DNA from: Gliomastix tumulicola
Lineage: Eukaryota; Ascomycota; Sordariomycetes; Hypocreales; Bionectriaceae
Length of the DNA: 64,000 nucleotides
NCBI GenBank assembly: GCA_001599755.1
Contig: BCHX01000002.1
Coordinates: 2,542,001-2,606,000, forward strand
Reading direction: 5' to 3'
Shown: positions 43,265 to 55,070 of the stretch, piece after piece
Layout of the letters: every line of letters starts with the position of its first letter
How positions within the stretch are numbered: position 1 is the first letter of the stretch
Position numbers and translations under genes: made by a program
Notes under the pieces: model-generated
Databases searched by the model: none
What the model was told of the DNA's origin: nothing
Seen by the model: the letters and a program-made list of their open reading frames with translations, nothing else

Positions 43265-44291
43265 GGTGTCAAGCGATGCCCCTCCCACTCACGCTCAGCT
43301 GGTGAAGCTCGTCGCCGTCGCGAGATTTCGAAGTGTTGTCGTTTGCAGACCCAGCCGATGGAAGTTCTGCCAGCTCCGATCGCAAGGTACAGCAGGGAGC
43401 ACGACCCAGTCGTACAATGATTATGCAAAACAAGTCGGGTAAAGATACGCAGACAAGACGCTGGCAGGGTCGAAGAAGGGCAGAGTGCGCCGGCAATACC
43501 AAGTACGAAAAAGAGAAATGAGTGTAGAGAAAGTGAAGCTATATATTTTTTGGGGCGGGTTTCGACGGCGGGGACTCGATGCGGCCTCGAAGGGAATGGC
43601 GATGGTTGAGGGTGGGATGCTTGTCGAGAGGATTGGGGAATTCGAGTCGAGTCCGGGTCCCGGTCGCAACAGAAAGGATGGGCGAACGAGGCCGCAACCA
43701 ACAATTCGCTTATCCAACAACCTCCGCTGGACTAACGCACAGCTGCAGCTGCAGAGTCATATGCGCCCTTTGCCGAGAAAGCGACCCTATGTCGAGGTGG
43801 AATGGCAAGCGGCGGCTCGAATGGCACGGCGGCGTTCGGGATTGTGTTCAGTCTGTCTCGTCCTGTAACTCGGCCATTGGCGACAGCGGACGGCCAAGGT
43901 CAGCTTTTGAAACCACGGGCGGCGGGAGCACGGGGGCGCGCGTGCAGAGCGATGCACTGCAAGGACATACACGGAGGCAAGCTGAGGCCAATACGAGGGA
44001 GCAGGTCGAGGCAGGCAGGGCAGGGCAAAGCGAGGCGCTCGCAGGGCGAGAATGTGAGGGTTTGGGTCCTTCCTCGGACACGATGGATCTGTTCCGTTTC
44101 GTTTCTCGATGTGGGATGGATGGCATGGAAGGGTGATTAGAAGGTAGCAGGCGAGTTCCAGGCAGTCCTTCAGTCACACAGACAGTGGAGGAGGAGGGAG
44201 GGAGTGGTGGGACTCGCTGTGGTTGGTGCTGAGAGTTTCCAGCTTGCAGCGGCCGGTCCCACTGATGCACTACTGCCTGTCTGCGCTGCCC

Positions 44292-44327
44292 TAGGAAGCC
44301 TAGGAAGCCCAGGAAGCCCAGGAAGCA
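44292..44327. repeat. Tandem AGGAAGCC(C/T) repeat, about 3.5 copies of a 9-10 bp unit
   Basis: CTAGGAAGCCTAGGAAGCCC and two further AGGAAGC units sit in tandem in non-coding DNA. Confidence 0.85.
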
Positions 44328-45230
44328 CTTGCGGAAGAACCCTCACGAATAACAGCATCCTGAGATCCCCGCATGGGCCGGTCAGAGGGTCAGAGACCGC
44401 TGTTCACAGATGCATCCCCATTGTACGGAGTAGTCGACGCTGTGCTGCCGGCCGCCACGTGAGCATCGGCCGGTAAGACAGCTGAAAGCGTACATGCAGC
44501 AGACAATCTGATGCTGGTGTCTCACTGTAAAACACCCGAACCCTGCCTATCGAGCTACTGTACGATTTCATCAGGTATCCAGCCTGTCACTGCTTAACCC
44601 GACTCCCGAACGTCTCATGAACCGAGTCACCACCATCCACCAGTCGAGGCCACCACCGGGCTGTCCTCCAGTTGCCCTACCCATCCTCCACCAGGACCAG
44701 ACCATCCAAGACGGTTACATCCAGCGTCTGCATCCGCCCAGCATGACCACCACCGTGGCAGGAACAACAGTGGAACAGGGTCTGGATGAAAGCTGCTTCT
44801 ATTTTTGGGACCCCCATTTCTCCAAGTTCGCGCGGTGATACGATGCACATGATTGGCCCACTGGTAAGCGTCGTCTGTTTCAGGTTATGCGGGCGGTTAG
44901 CGACCAATCAGAGAAATTCGATGCGCTGGAATTCTTGCTGCCAGAAAAACCATCACCTTGCGAACTGGAGATACTGCTGGCTGTCGGCTTGAACTGGAAC
45001 ACGTTATAGACGATCCATTATATGGATAGCTCCCCTATAATACGATAAGAACGCATTCCGATCGAGTCGAGATCATGGTCTCAGTCCCCAGCAAGGTAAA
45101 TGATTGGCGGGTAGCTCATTGCTGAGGCGACTGAAGGGATCTCTTCAGAGCTGAAGGTGGGGGATTTGAGTTCTACGCACTTGTCGCCTTCCTTGGTGTA
45201 TGGCAAACTTTTCCCTCCCCATCAGGTATA

Positions 45231-45262
45231 CTAAGGTAGCTCCCGTCAGACAGCTACCTTAG
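45231..45262. repeat. Inverted repeat, 11-bp perfect stem with 10-nt loop
   Basis: CTAAGGTAGCT (45231-45241) and AGCTACCTTAG (45252-45262) are exact reverse complements. The stem resembles the CTAGGTAG/TAAGGTGCACCTTA palindrome region at 18.1 kb. Could be a short dispersed hairpin repeat; no transposase nearby. Confidence 0.8.
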
Positions 45263-45857
45263 GTACATCTATGCAAACAGGATATGACGTTGAGCCCTCA
45301 CCGACTTTTGATCAAATTCCTTCCACCTGAGCATCATTGTGTTGCACGAAATTCCGGCGCACTAGCAAGGTACAGGGTAGTTGACGTGACGTGACAAATA
45401 CTAGCCCTCCGGAGATCGGAATTGAGTTTTCTCCGACCAGCCATACGAAGAACCTTTCAAGCTCTGGTGCGCCATCCCACATCGTCATCATCAACAGCAT
45501 TTAAATCAACAGTCGCACGCAACAATTGCGAACTCCCTTAGGAATCTTCCACCTGGGATTGCAAGGGCTACTGTCCTCTACCAGGTAAGTCGTTTGTCGT
45601 CTTTCTTCCCGATGATGTGTCCTCTGTGATGAACTCAAATATTGGAGCTGTCTGAACTCCTTTGTTGAGAAACTAAATATACGCAAAACAACTTACCTGA
45701 CTACTGTCGACCATCTTTTCTCTGCCTTGTAACTTGTGCATTAGCGGTGCGACGTAAGCTGACCATTGCCATCGATTAGTCTTGCGAAGGGGCGAAAACT
45801 GGGGGATGCAGTGAACTCCTGCCGTAGGTAGTCGCGTGTTCTTGTCTCGGTAACGCG

Positions 45858-46690
45858 ATGGAGCAAGCAGCCAACGGGGCTGTGGCAAGCAACGGCCAGA
45901 ATGGCACTGCTGCGGAGGGGGACTACCGGCTCCGATTCTGCACAGTTTGTGCAAGTAATAACAACAGGTGCGTGAGCGTTGACAGATACGGTCGTGGTTG
46001 GAAGAACTTGGCTAACTCGCTTCTCTCTACAGATCGATGGAAGCCCACCTCCGCCTCTCACAGGCAGACTACCCCGTCATCTCGTTCGGCACCGGCTCCC
46101 TCGTTCGCCTGCCCGGACCGACCATCACGCAACCCAATGTCTACCAGTTCAACAAGACGTCATATGACAGCATGTACAAGGAGCTCGAAGCTAAGGACCC
46201 TCGCCTGTACAAGAATAACGGCATCCTCAACATGCTGGGCCGAAACAGAGATGTGAAATGGGGCCCTGAGCGCTGGCAAGACTGGCAGGTCGGCGTACCG
46301 CGCCTCCAGCACGAAGCTGATCGTGGGAGCAAAGGTACCGAGGGCGGTATCGTTGATGTGGTTTTCACGTGCGAGGAGCGGTGCTGGGACGCCGTTATTG
46401 ATGATCTTCTGAACCGTGGATCGCCGCTGAACCGCCCCGTCCACGTCATTAACATCGACATCAAGGATAACCGTGAGGAGGCGCACGTCGGTGGGCAGGG
46501 CATCCTGGAGCTGGCCAACTCTCTCAACGCGGTCGCCAAGGAGGAGCGAGATGCTATCGGTGCCTCAGCCTTTGACGGCGGCAGTGCCTCGAGCAGAGCC
46601 AGTTTCGATGAGAGGGTGCCCGAGGTTCTGGGCGCCTGGCAAGAGCGGTGGCCCAATTTACCTGCTACCTGGACGTTGGCATGGTTCTGA
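45858..46690 (+). CDS. ssu72: RNA polymerase II CTD phosphatase Ssu72
   Basis: 255 aa over exons 45858-45967 and 46033-46690. It removes phosphate from Ser5/Ser7 of the RNA polymerase II CTD and belongs to the cleavage/polyadenylation factor. The protein-tyrosine-phosphatase-like loop CxxxxxR(S) is C31-ASNNN-R37-S38, created exactly across the splice junction (AACAG/A TCG). Other family blocks are [63 protein letters not shown] and [15 protein letters not shown]; the late Asp in the DIKDN region is the catalytic acid candidate. It ends with the usual [14 protein letters not shown] tail. All key residues are present. The start gives the usual short N-terminal extension. Confidence 0.96.
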
Positions 46691-49101
46691 TAAAGGGCCG
46701 CGGTGACTGATGGTTGTATGATTTTTTCTTTACCCTGCTTGGGACTTGGGACTTTGGACTGGTCTTTTCTCTGGGATTAACGGCGTTTGGGAAGGGTTGG
46801 TTATGGTTATGACATGAAGTTTGGAACATACATCACAGCCTGAGGTGGACAGGCATCACATTGCGCTACGAGACAAGATCAAGGATACCCTCAAGATTAT
46901 GGATTTCAGATGTTTGAGCTTGCCCCCCTCGACGCTCCCCTAACGGTCTAGACATCGAACAGAACGACGTTGATGCACGCACATACATGGTAGACATGCG
47001 TAGAGCTCCACAGCTTCTACCCTTAATCCAAAAGACGCCACATTCGGATTCTTGATATGCCCCGGATCACCAAATGTCCAGGGCGAGATAGGGGTGGTTC
47101 GGCTCTATTACCGTCAAGGCCCTGCGCCTCGTTCGAGCTGTTGGCGCATTCTCTCGAGGAATCTTCCCTCCCCCCCTTCAAACCCCTACCTAGTCGAAGC
47201 CAAGTTAGCCATGGAACCTTAAAATTTAGTGCTTAGCGCAGGGCAGTAAATTCGATTCAGGCGCTAAGTCAGCGTCCATCCGGCAAATCAGGGCGATGAG
47301 GTCGCATGTCACGAGCTGGAGGAAGGCGTCAGGATTTGGGAAATTTGTGATTACAGAGGCCTAGGCTGGAACATGATTGGACGGGCGAATATCTTCTTTA
47401 GTCGCGTCTATCGTCTGGTCCTGCCTTAGGGATCACCTGCCCTCGATGGCATACGGCTAGAGGCCCAAGCCGACTCGTCTTGTGATTGCGTATTCATGCC
47501 CTCTTCTCCATAAGTTCGTCCCGGTAATTATTCATTTTAATTCAGCTGCCAGGTCGACCAGGCACGCCCCTTTTGGAGGTTCCACCATTCGAGTTCACCA
47601 TGGTCATGTGGCAAATTAAGCTTAGACTCGTTGCCGCTACAGCACAAGCGCTGAGGCTCAAGGGATGATATGACATAAAATTCGTGCCTCCGTGGTTGCA
47701 AGTTGACTCTACGACTTCGCCACGAGTTTGGTCATTATTGCCTCAACATGGCGGAGGCTTGCCTTTAGTGGCTACCCTCTATTCTATATCCAGCTGCCAG
47801 CTCTACCCATTGTCTTGCCCCTGCTTTCATCCCATCAGCCACCGTTATGACGCCTAAATTCCGGCTGGTAGGCGTCCTGCGGGCGAACGACCTCTCTCCA
47901 TTCGCCTGGCCTTGACCACTTGACGAGCCTTTCGCCTTGAAGGCTGTTACCCTTCTCTTGGCCCTTCCCCCGACTTCGATGTCAGATGAGCGTATGTCAT
48001 CACGGGCCGCTCTCTTTATAGATCGGGTACGAGGCAGTAGAAGCTGGTGCTTCCGTGAGCATGGGTCATGGCTTACCTGATCCTAGACAATCTTATTGAT
48101 TCTGTAGTTGTCGTGCATTGCCTCACATTGAAATAATATTGCCCGTCTTCTATTCCTTGCCCTATATATGGTTGTCGTTGAACAATGGAACTCTCGGCGT
48201 ACCTCTCAGATTGAGAGACCCTTAAAGCGGCGCTCAAAAATGCACCAAGTCCATCGGTGCCTTCCCCCAGCCGATGCCGATGGGCGCTCCTGCCAACAGA
48301 GGCACAGCCAAACAGCCAATGGATGGGAAGGGTTGGACGCTTGGCTGCCCCTTGTCGCGTTTGTGGGCTTTGTGGAGTACCTCCCCCTGCACTAACTTGC
48401 ACCTGCCGTTGTCCCAAATGCAGTCTGCCCTCCACTGGAATGGCGGAATGGCGCCCACTGGCTCTCATTTTTCAGTGTCCAGGTGCTCCATGGGGCTTCC
48501 CCTGGCGGTCCTCATCCCCTAATCTGGACGGGGGGTGCTTCCATGTTGCCTCCAGTCCCGTCTCCTCCAGCAGACCTCCGTCTCCATGGATGTCTTACAG
48601 ATCTTCATTGCCATCTCGCACCACGCTGCCAATCTGCCAGGCCATCGTGGTTAGCGATCGATGGCCAGATCGTTTACCGCTCGACTCATTCATACTCCTC
48701 TCCTTTTCCCCCGCAGCCGTGCAGCCTTGTGCGGTCCAGACAGCACGACGACCTCTTCTTGTCGACAGCCTTGCTTGCCGCTAAGCTACCCAGACCAGAC
48801 ATTCCTACAAGGGGCGGACTGCATAATTTGACCCTTGAACCGGGGTCGCTCACTTCTCCTAGCAGTGCTACGCTCTATTAGTACTACGGTATCTCATACA
48901 AAGAACGCCACCGCCATTGCAGTACGTACTCCTAATGCACACTTCTCCCTTCCCGGCCCCTAAGATCCAGTAGGCCGCCGGCGTGGCGCACTTTTTCTTC
49001 CAGAAACTACCTAAACTTGTCTCAGAGACCGCTGACACTGCCGACCTCTGACGACGCCATTAGACTCTCTCCCTTCCCGCTTTCCTCCTCCCCCCCCGAC
49101 C
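46691..49101. other. Intergenic region, 2.4 kb
   Basis: No gene supported. ORFs near 48257-48881 overlap each other in several frames and show no motifs. The last 200 bp (CTCC-rich) look like the spaA leader. Confidence 0.5.
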
Positions 49102-51480
49102 ATGAGCGTCAGCGGCCGCAATGCGCCGTTGTCACCAGTCTCTCTAGGCGGAAGCGAATGGTCAAACTCCAAGTATCCCGACGACGGTCCTCTTCCGAGC
49201 AATCGCGGCAATCTAGCCTCGCCTCCCCTATCCGGGGGATCGAACGGTGTAATGAGCATGAACGGGTTTCCTTCCGGTCCGAGAAGCAATGGGGGCGGCC
49301 CTTCACCGCCCGCCTCCGTTGGGCGATCTAGCATGGGAACCGGTATCTTCCCAAGGGACAGTGCCAGAAACAGCACAGCAACGAGAAGCGAGCCACTCGA
49401 CGAGGCGGTGTTGCAGGAGCACTATGTCACCCTCAAGCTCTTCCTTCAGGGGCGCGACCCGAACGCGAAGCACCCGCCGAATAAAGCCCGCGATAAGCTC
49501 TTGAGACTGTCCTCGGTTCAGTTCTACGAACTCAGTACGGATGTGTTTGACGAACTTATCCGTCGACAATCAGCCGCAAGAGCACCGCCTAACGCTCCCA
49601 ACGCGCCTCCTGCCTTCCTCCTCCCCGAAAAGACATTCCACCCGAAGCGAAATCAAGCCCGACAGCGACTGTCCTCGCTAGGACCTCCGAGATTTAGGGA
49701 TTTAGCCGCCGATGTATTCCACGAGTTGGAGAGGAGATGTCCCCATTTTGTGGGCAGCGAGATTCCCCGCGGGAACAGCGCAATGTCGATGGGCAGCCCT
49801 GGCCCTGGGCCAGGACCCAGAGGTCAGAGCCGCAGCCGCATGCGACAGCCCTCAGATGCTGGGTCGATGCGCGGGCCTCCGCCTCTCGATGCGTATGGCG
49901 TACCACAGTCCCCTGGAATGCCGCCTGGCGATTTCGGCCGTCCGATGCAGAAGCAGCTGAACCAGAACAACACGATCGTACCCAATAAGAGCACTATGGT
50001 TGAGGAAGACGATGATATCGAGGGCGACTCTTTCGGTCTCGACAGGGATCGGGCGAGCAAAGGGAGCGGCATAACATCTGAGGTCGGTGGCATAACCTGG
50101 CGAGCTGCCGATGCATCCTGGCCGTATTTATACTGACAATTCTTCTAGGCTGATAAGAAACTGATCGATGATTACCAGTCTCAAGTGCGAGAGTTGCGAG
50201 AGAAGTTGGACTCGATGGAGGACGCTATGAAGAAGAAGGATGATGAGCTGGAATCAGAACGAAGCAAATCGAGTAACGCCGATGCTGCACAGAAAGAATG
50301 GGACAACATGCGCCAAGATCTCGAGACCCGGTTGAGCGACGCCGAAAATCTTAACGATTCTCTGAGAGACGAAATCGGCAGACTTCGCGATGATCAAGAC
50401 GAGGAGACCCGGCAGCTGCGAGATCAGCTGGTTGCTGTGCAGCAGCAACAAAGCAATTCGGGCCAGGCGGGTGCACATTTGGAAGAGGAGAACAGAAACC
50501 TCAGAGAATCATTATACGAACAGCGAGAGACCACCGAACAGGTCAGACAGCAAGGCCAGCAATTCTTGCGCGAGATGAAGCTGCTCTCCGACCAAAGTAC
50601 TGCCACCTACGAGAAGCAGCTGGAGCTTGAGCGGACTGTGGAGCAGCTCGAGAACGACGTTCGGGAGTGGAAGAATTTATATGCTCGTACCAAGACGCAG
50701 CTGCGCGACATGCGAGCATCGTCGACTGGACTTGAGATCGAACAGGGCGCTGGCAGCCTCATTCACGAGAGAGGATTTGTCGACGACAACGGTGTTGTTA
50801 AGGACTTCCACGTCACCAAGTTCCAGATCGCGATTGACGAACTGGTTCAGAGGGCAAGGCAAGATGATCCGGATCGCGTCATCGACGCGATGAAATCTGT
50901 TGTGGTCAGTGTGCGTCGCATTACGAGGGACGTGGACGAGTCAACATCCAGCAACGATCCCTTCACTCAGCAAAAGCCAAAGCTTAAAGCCAAGGTATCT
51001 TCAGCCGCAAACCATCTGATCACGGCATCGAAGAACTTTGTGGCTGGGGCCGGGCTCTCGCCGGTATCGCTTCTTGACGCTGCGGCTTCTCACCTGACGT
51101 CCTCCGTTGTGGAGCTGCTTCGATCAGGCAAAATCCGACCGACCCCAGCAGAACAGTTGGAGGACGATGAAGGAAGCGCAACGCCGGTCGAATCTGCGGG
51201 TTTTCTATCGCCTCAGAGCCCAGCTGCCCAGGTGGTCAACGGTCAGGCAGGGAACGACCTCCCACCGCCCCCGCCATTCCAAGGTCTTGGTGGCCTGCGA
51301 GCAAGTGCGGACTCATCGGCATATAGCCCAATCAACTCGCCTCGAGAATCTGTTGAGCCCAGCTCGATCAGGGGGATGAGCAGTATGGGCTACATGGGCG
51401 GTAACAAGGGCTATCCACCAACGGCCAACGGTTATGGGTTGCAACCAGACCTCAGAGCACAGGATTACTACGGTCTCTGA
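49102..51480 (+). CDS. spaA: Polarisome scaffold SpaA (Spa2 homologue)
   Basis: 770 aa over exons 49102-50082 and 50149-51480. It scaffolds formin and MAPK components at the hyphal tip (polarisome). Two Spa2-homology (GIT/SHD) repeats are visible: HYVTLKLFLQG...NKARDKLLRLSSVQFYELSTDVFDELIRRQ (about 107-155) and KRNQARQRLSSLGPPRFRDLAADVFHELERR (about 180-211). Then come a Pro/Gly-rich linker, a long coiled coil (about 330-545, many heptads of Glu/Gln/Leu) and a conserved helical region, VTKFQIAIDELVQRAR (near 572). The C-terminus has a PPPPPF run, which could bind SH3 or EVH1 domains. The intron uses an unusual GTCGGT donor but has a good TACTGAC branch site and CTAG acceptor, and the only other local GT choice gives a stop. 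Confidence 0.93.
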
Positions 51481-53504
51481 TTGCTCCGCCAGAAAGATTC
51501 GTCAGACAACCCCGACACGACTAATTCTTAATATTCGGCATGTCTCGACAAATTTTGTGGCCGCCCGTAGCTATTGGACGGACCATCATTTGTCGATGAG
51601 ACAGCCCATGTGCATAGCCCACAGGCCCTGGGCGTTACCGAGTCGCGATTTCAGCGGCCAGTCACGGAACATCCGACACTGTGGATGAGACTGGCCTGGC
51701 TTTTGACGCTTCCCTTAACGACTTCTCTCGCGACGGCGGTCGACCCATAAAATGCAGTTTGGGCCCAAACTGCTTTTTACGGGTCGAGATGGTACCTCGC
51801 TGGAGAACGACTTTGATGACGATTACCGACGAGCTTCTGATATTAGATGTATACATATCTCCCTTTTGGGAACGCCAACCTCGAACCGACTTGGCATCTA
51901 TATCCTGCCGAGCGTATAAAGAGCAACGCTCCGACATTTTCTCTCTTTCTTGTCTATGACTTGTTACATGTGGAGGAGGTGGGCTTGGCCGCCTTTGTTG
52001 GGACCCGGTAGACGATAATGGGCTGGTTCCTCGCGTATAGATGGGCGTCCTGGTCGGCATGCTTGCTTGGCCAATGTGCAGCGGAGAAGAAATTGTGGGA
52101 AGAGAAGGATCCTGTAGTATTATCTATCAGTAGCCTCTGGCGCGCAAGCCAGATCAATGGACTACTAGTAGTGAGCCGCTGGCGCAGTCTGCATCCTTTT
52201 TGCACGTGAAAACCAAGCTTGTTTTGTCGATGGCATGCTGACTCGACCAGGTTCGAGGTGGTGGGGTGCCTAACTGACATAAAGATGCGGTCACATCCCC
52301 ACCTTGATCCCTGTGCCTTTTGTGTCACCCCAATTCCAGATCTGATGCTGTCGATATAGCCTCGTTCATGAGTTCGTTTTGTCAGTGATCCTCGGTCTAG
52401 GCTCGTCCATAGCTATTGTTCGCTAGAGAATCTCATTCAGTTGCTTTTTTTTGTCTTGCTGTTGTTTGCGCCTTCCTACCCCTTGTTCGGTTGTGTCTTT
52501 GATTCTTGGCTTCCCCAAGGGAAAGTACAATCAACTTTGATTGTCCCAACCCGACAGCCTGGGAGGTCAACACATCTTCTCGGCTTCTTGTCCTGTCTTG
52601 GGCTTGGATCGACCTAGGGAACCCTCGAGGCCGGAAAAGGACCCTGAATTTCAGGGTGCAACACAGAATACAGCATTGCGCTCGGTGCTCATTGGCTGCG
52701 ACACCACGCCCTGGCACAGTGCTAGAGCTGCAGCTACCCGTCGGGTGTGTGCGTTGAGCTGGATTTGTACCTGTACCTCGCCCACCGCCACAGTCGCCCT
52801 TCTAGGGCGGGCCATGGCTGCGACTGAGGGGCATTCCCCGAAGTGGCAGCAGGTACCTCTACCTGGATTTAACCTCTGAACCTCTGGCTAGTGGCGGGCT
52901 TCCCCTCCAGAGCGCCCCAAGTACCACAAGCCCGCGCCCAGCCCACTGAAAGCGTGCAGAAAGCCACTGGAGTACCTCTCTCAGTCGAGACCAGAGGCCA
53001 GCAAGCCCACCAAACAGAATCCCGGATTTCACTGACCTCACTTCATCTCATCCCAATACTTAAGGCCTCACCTCGCCTCGCTGCGCCTTACCTGGCTCAG
53101 GATCTGGACAACGACGCACGCCCGCAGCTGGCCCGAGGCCATTGACCCGGATCCCTCGACTTGTCCCTTGTTCTCTGCCGCGCCCGTCCGACAGGGCGCT
53201 GCCCCCAATTCCTCAATCCCGGGGCTCGACAAAAAGCGGCCTCGCTGGCCTGAATCTTCGAACCCTCGTCACCCCCTTCAATCCTGCCCGCCGCCTGCCA
53301 CCGGCTCACCGCGCCCTTTGTGAGTGCGGGCGTCCGCCAATTGCGCTTTGCGTCTCTGTATCCCGCCCGGCGCCGTCAATCGCAGCGCAGCGCACTGCGT
53401 CGCATCGGCCGCTTTTCCCCTTTGGAGCGCTGGGTTTGCGCCCGGATTCCCATATAGACCTACCTACCTACCTCACCTGATTTCGCCTCACCACGCCCGC
53501 AGCC
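51481..53504. other. Intergenic region, 2.0 kb
   Basis: spaA 3' end, then sequence without a supported gene. From about 52880 the DNA is C-rich with CCTC/CCTAC repeats (for example CCTACCTACCTACC at 53459-53472), probably promoter and 5' leader of the JmjC gene. Confidence 0.5.
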
Positions 53505-55070
53505 ATGGCTGAGGTCACCAACGCCCTGTGCTTGCGCCGCTCCAGTCGCACACTAAACAAGAGGCTCCGTCAATCAGCAATAACAAACTCTCCCACTCCC
53601 GCCAATCTCGACCAAACTCCCAAGAATCAGCCGCCGACGCAGCCCCCTCCTCCCCCATCGCCGCTACCCGCAATAGCGTCAGAGATGGACAGCCCAGCCT
53701 TGATCGCGGAGATCGCCACCACATCGCACAAGGTTTCCGACCTCTCCCTAGATGGACTGATGACGCAGAATCCCCCAAGCAACAAGGAGGAGCCGTCGTC
53801 GGGCGAGGAGGTTACGGACTCGTCGGACTCGCCGACTTCGCCCGCCAGCTCCGTTCTTTCAGTGCCTGCCTCGCAGACGCCCTCGTTGGAGGAGGAGCTC
53901 CCGCCCTGGTTGGACGACGACGACGAGGAGGATCCGAAGATCAGCTATGAACGCGACTGGGAGAGCGGCGGCATCCTACTCTTGAAGCCCACCGTGGAAC
54001 AGTGGGGGAATTTCAAGGCGGTGCTCTCCCAGGCGCGGAACTTGAATTCTCACGAGTATGGATGCTTCAAGGTCAGGGTCCCCGAGGGCACTACCGGGCC
54101 CCTGCCCGAGCGCCCGGCCCGGACCGACGATGCGAATGCGTTCAAGCCGCATCTCATCAAGGGCCAGAACAACTATCGCGTGCACACCATCATGGACACG
54201 GCGTCATTTCCCGCCACGCCTACCGTGGCCAATGCGGAAGACTACCTCCAGCCGAGAGCAGCGCTCGAGAAGCTCCGGAAACTATTCTCCAAGCACAACC
54301 GGCGGCAGGTGCGGAAGACCCGCTACCGTGTCGATGTCCCGGCTTGGACGCCCGAGCAGCGACTTGCCGCCGGCGTGCCGGAGCGGAGTCCCATCCACCC
54401 TCTCCAGGGCGACCGCCTGGATAAGACCAAAGCAATCATCCCCGGCATACACACGCCGTATGTGTACGAGTCTGGCCGGGCGTTCGGCGCGACCTTTCAA
54501 ATCCACGCCGAGGATTATCGACTCCTGTCATTAAACCACCTGTACCTGGGCCGCAAGATCTGGGTAATTGTACCGTCACTCGACGTTGACCGAGCAGAGG
54601 AAAAGCTCGGAAGGGGGGGTCGCTGCTCCCAGTTCATGCGGCATCGAGCAGAATTCTTCTTCCCCGCGCAGCTCGACAAGCTGGGGATCCCATACCACAT
54701 CATCGACCAGCGTCCCGGAGAGACCATCGTCATCCTCCAGGATGCCTACCACGAAGGTTTCAGCGACGGGTACACCCTCGCCGAGGCCAAGAACTACGCC
54801 GACGCCCACTGGAATGTCTCGAGGTACCAGCCCTGCAACGACGGGTGCAAGCTGGCCACCGCCATCCCGAGCAACCACATGAAGTTGGTCGCCGACGATG
54901 AGGAGCGCATAGATCTTTGCACCGCGTATCTGGAGGAAGTCAACCTGAACAAGCGCGGCCTAGACGACACGGAGACGGAGGACGACGGCTCGGGCACGTC
55001 GGAAGACAGCAAAGGCGACATTTCGACGGCTGATAGACCCCGTCCCGCAAAGATGTCCAGATTATGCTAG
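53505..55070 (+). CDS. JmjC-domain protein (putative 2-oxoglutarate oxygenase)
   Basis: Single exon, 521 aa. Residues 1-140 are disordered with Pro runs and an acidic DDDDEEDP stretch. Residues about 145-200 (GILLLKPTVEQWGNFKAVLSQA region) resemble a JmjN strand-helix. The JmjC core spans about 320-445: TPYVYES (2OG-side Tyr), FQIHAED with iron ligands H334 and E336, SLNHLYLGRKIW with N344 and K351 at the 2OG-binding positions, and AYHEGFSDGYTLAEAKNYA with the third ligand H416. This is the KDM4-like arrangement, so histone lysine demethylation is plausible, but there is no PHD, Tudor or DNA-binding domain. A Cys-containing NDGC segment follows. The tail is acidic with a basic end. Many fungal JmjC proteins lack assigned substrates; the fold is firm, the substrate is not. 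Confidence 0.87.
   Translation: MAEVTNALCLRRSSRTLNKRLRQSAITNSPTPANLDQTPKNQPPTQPPPPPSPLPAIASEMDSPALIAEIATTSHKVSDLSLDGLMTQNPPSNKEEPSSGEEVTDSSDSPTSPASSVLSVPASQTPSLEEELPPWLDDDDEEDPKISYERDWESGGILLLKPTVEQWGNFKAVLSQARNLNSHEYGCFKVRVPEGTTGPLPERPARTDDANAFKPHLIKGQNNYRVHTIMDTASFPATPTVANAEDYLQPRAALEKLRKLFSKHNRRQVRKTRYRVDVPAWTPEQRLAAGVPERSPIHPLQGDRLDKTKAIIPGIHTPYVYESGRAFGATFQIHAEDYRLLSLNHLYLGRKIWVIVPSLDVDRAEEKLGRGGRCSQFMRHRAEFFFPAQLDKLGIPYHIIDQRPGETIVILQDAYHEGFSDGYTLAEAKNYADAHWNVSRYQPCNDGCKLATAIPSNHMKLVADDEERIDLCTAYLEEVNLNKRGLDDTETEDDGSGTSEDSKGDISTADRPRPAKMSRLC

Larger units (their letters stand above)
43265..45857. other. Divergent intergenic region, 2.6 kb
   Basis: Lies between the SH3 gene and ssu72. 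Contains a 10-bp tandem repeat (44292-44327) and an 11-bp hairpin (45231-45262). ORFs of 60-185 codons on both strands have no family features. Long leaders or a non-coding RNA cannot be excluded. Confidence 0.5.

Noticed and set aside
43579..44136. 185-codon ORF upstream of the SH3 gene
   Set aside because: Low-information Arg/Gly-rich translation in the promoter region, overlapped by other ORFs on both strands.
48257..48881. Several ORFs of 75-175 codons downstream of ssu72
   Set aside because: Multiple overlapping frames in a Cys/Pro/Ser-rich stretch; no frame stands out and none shows a domain.
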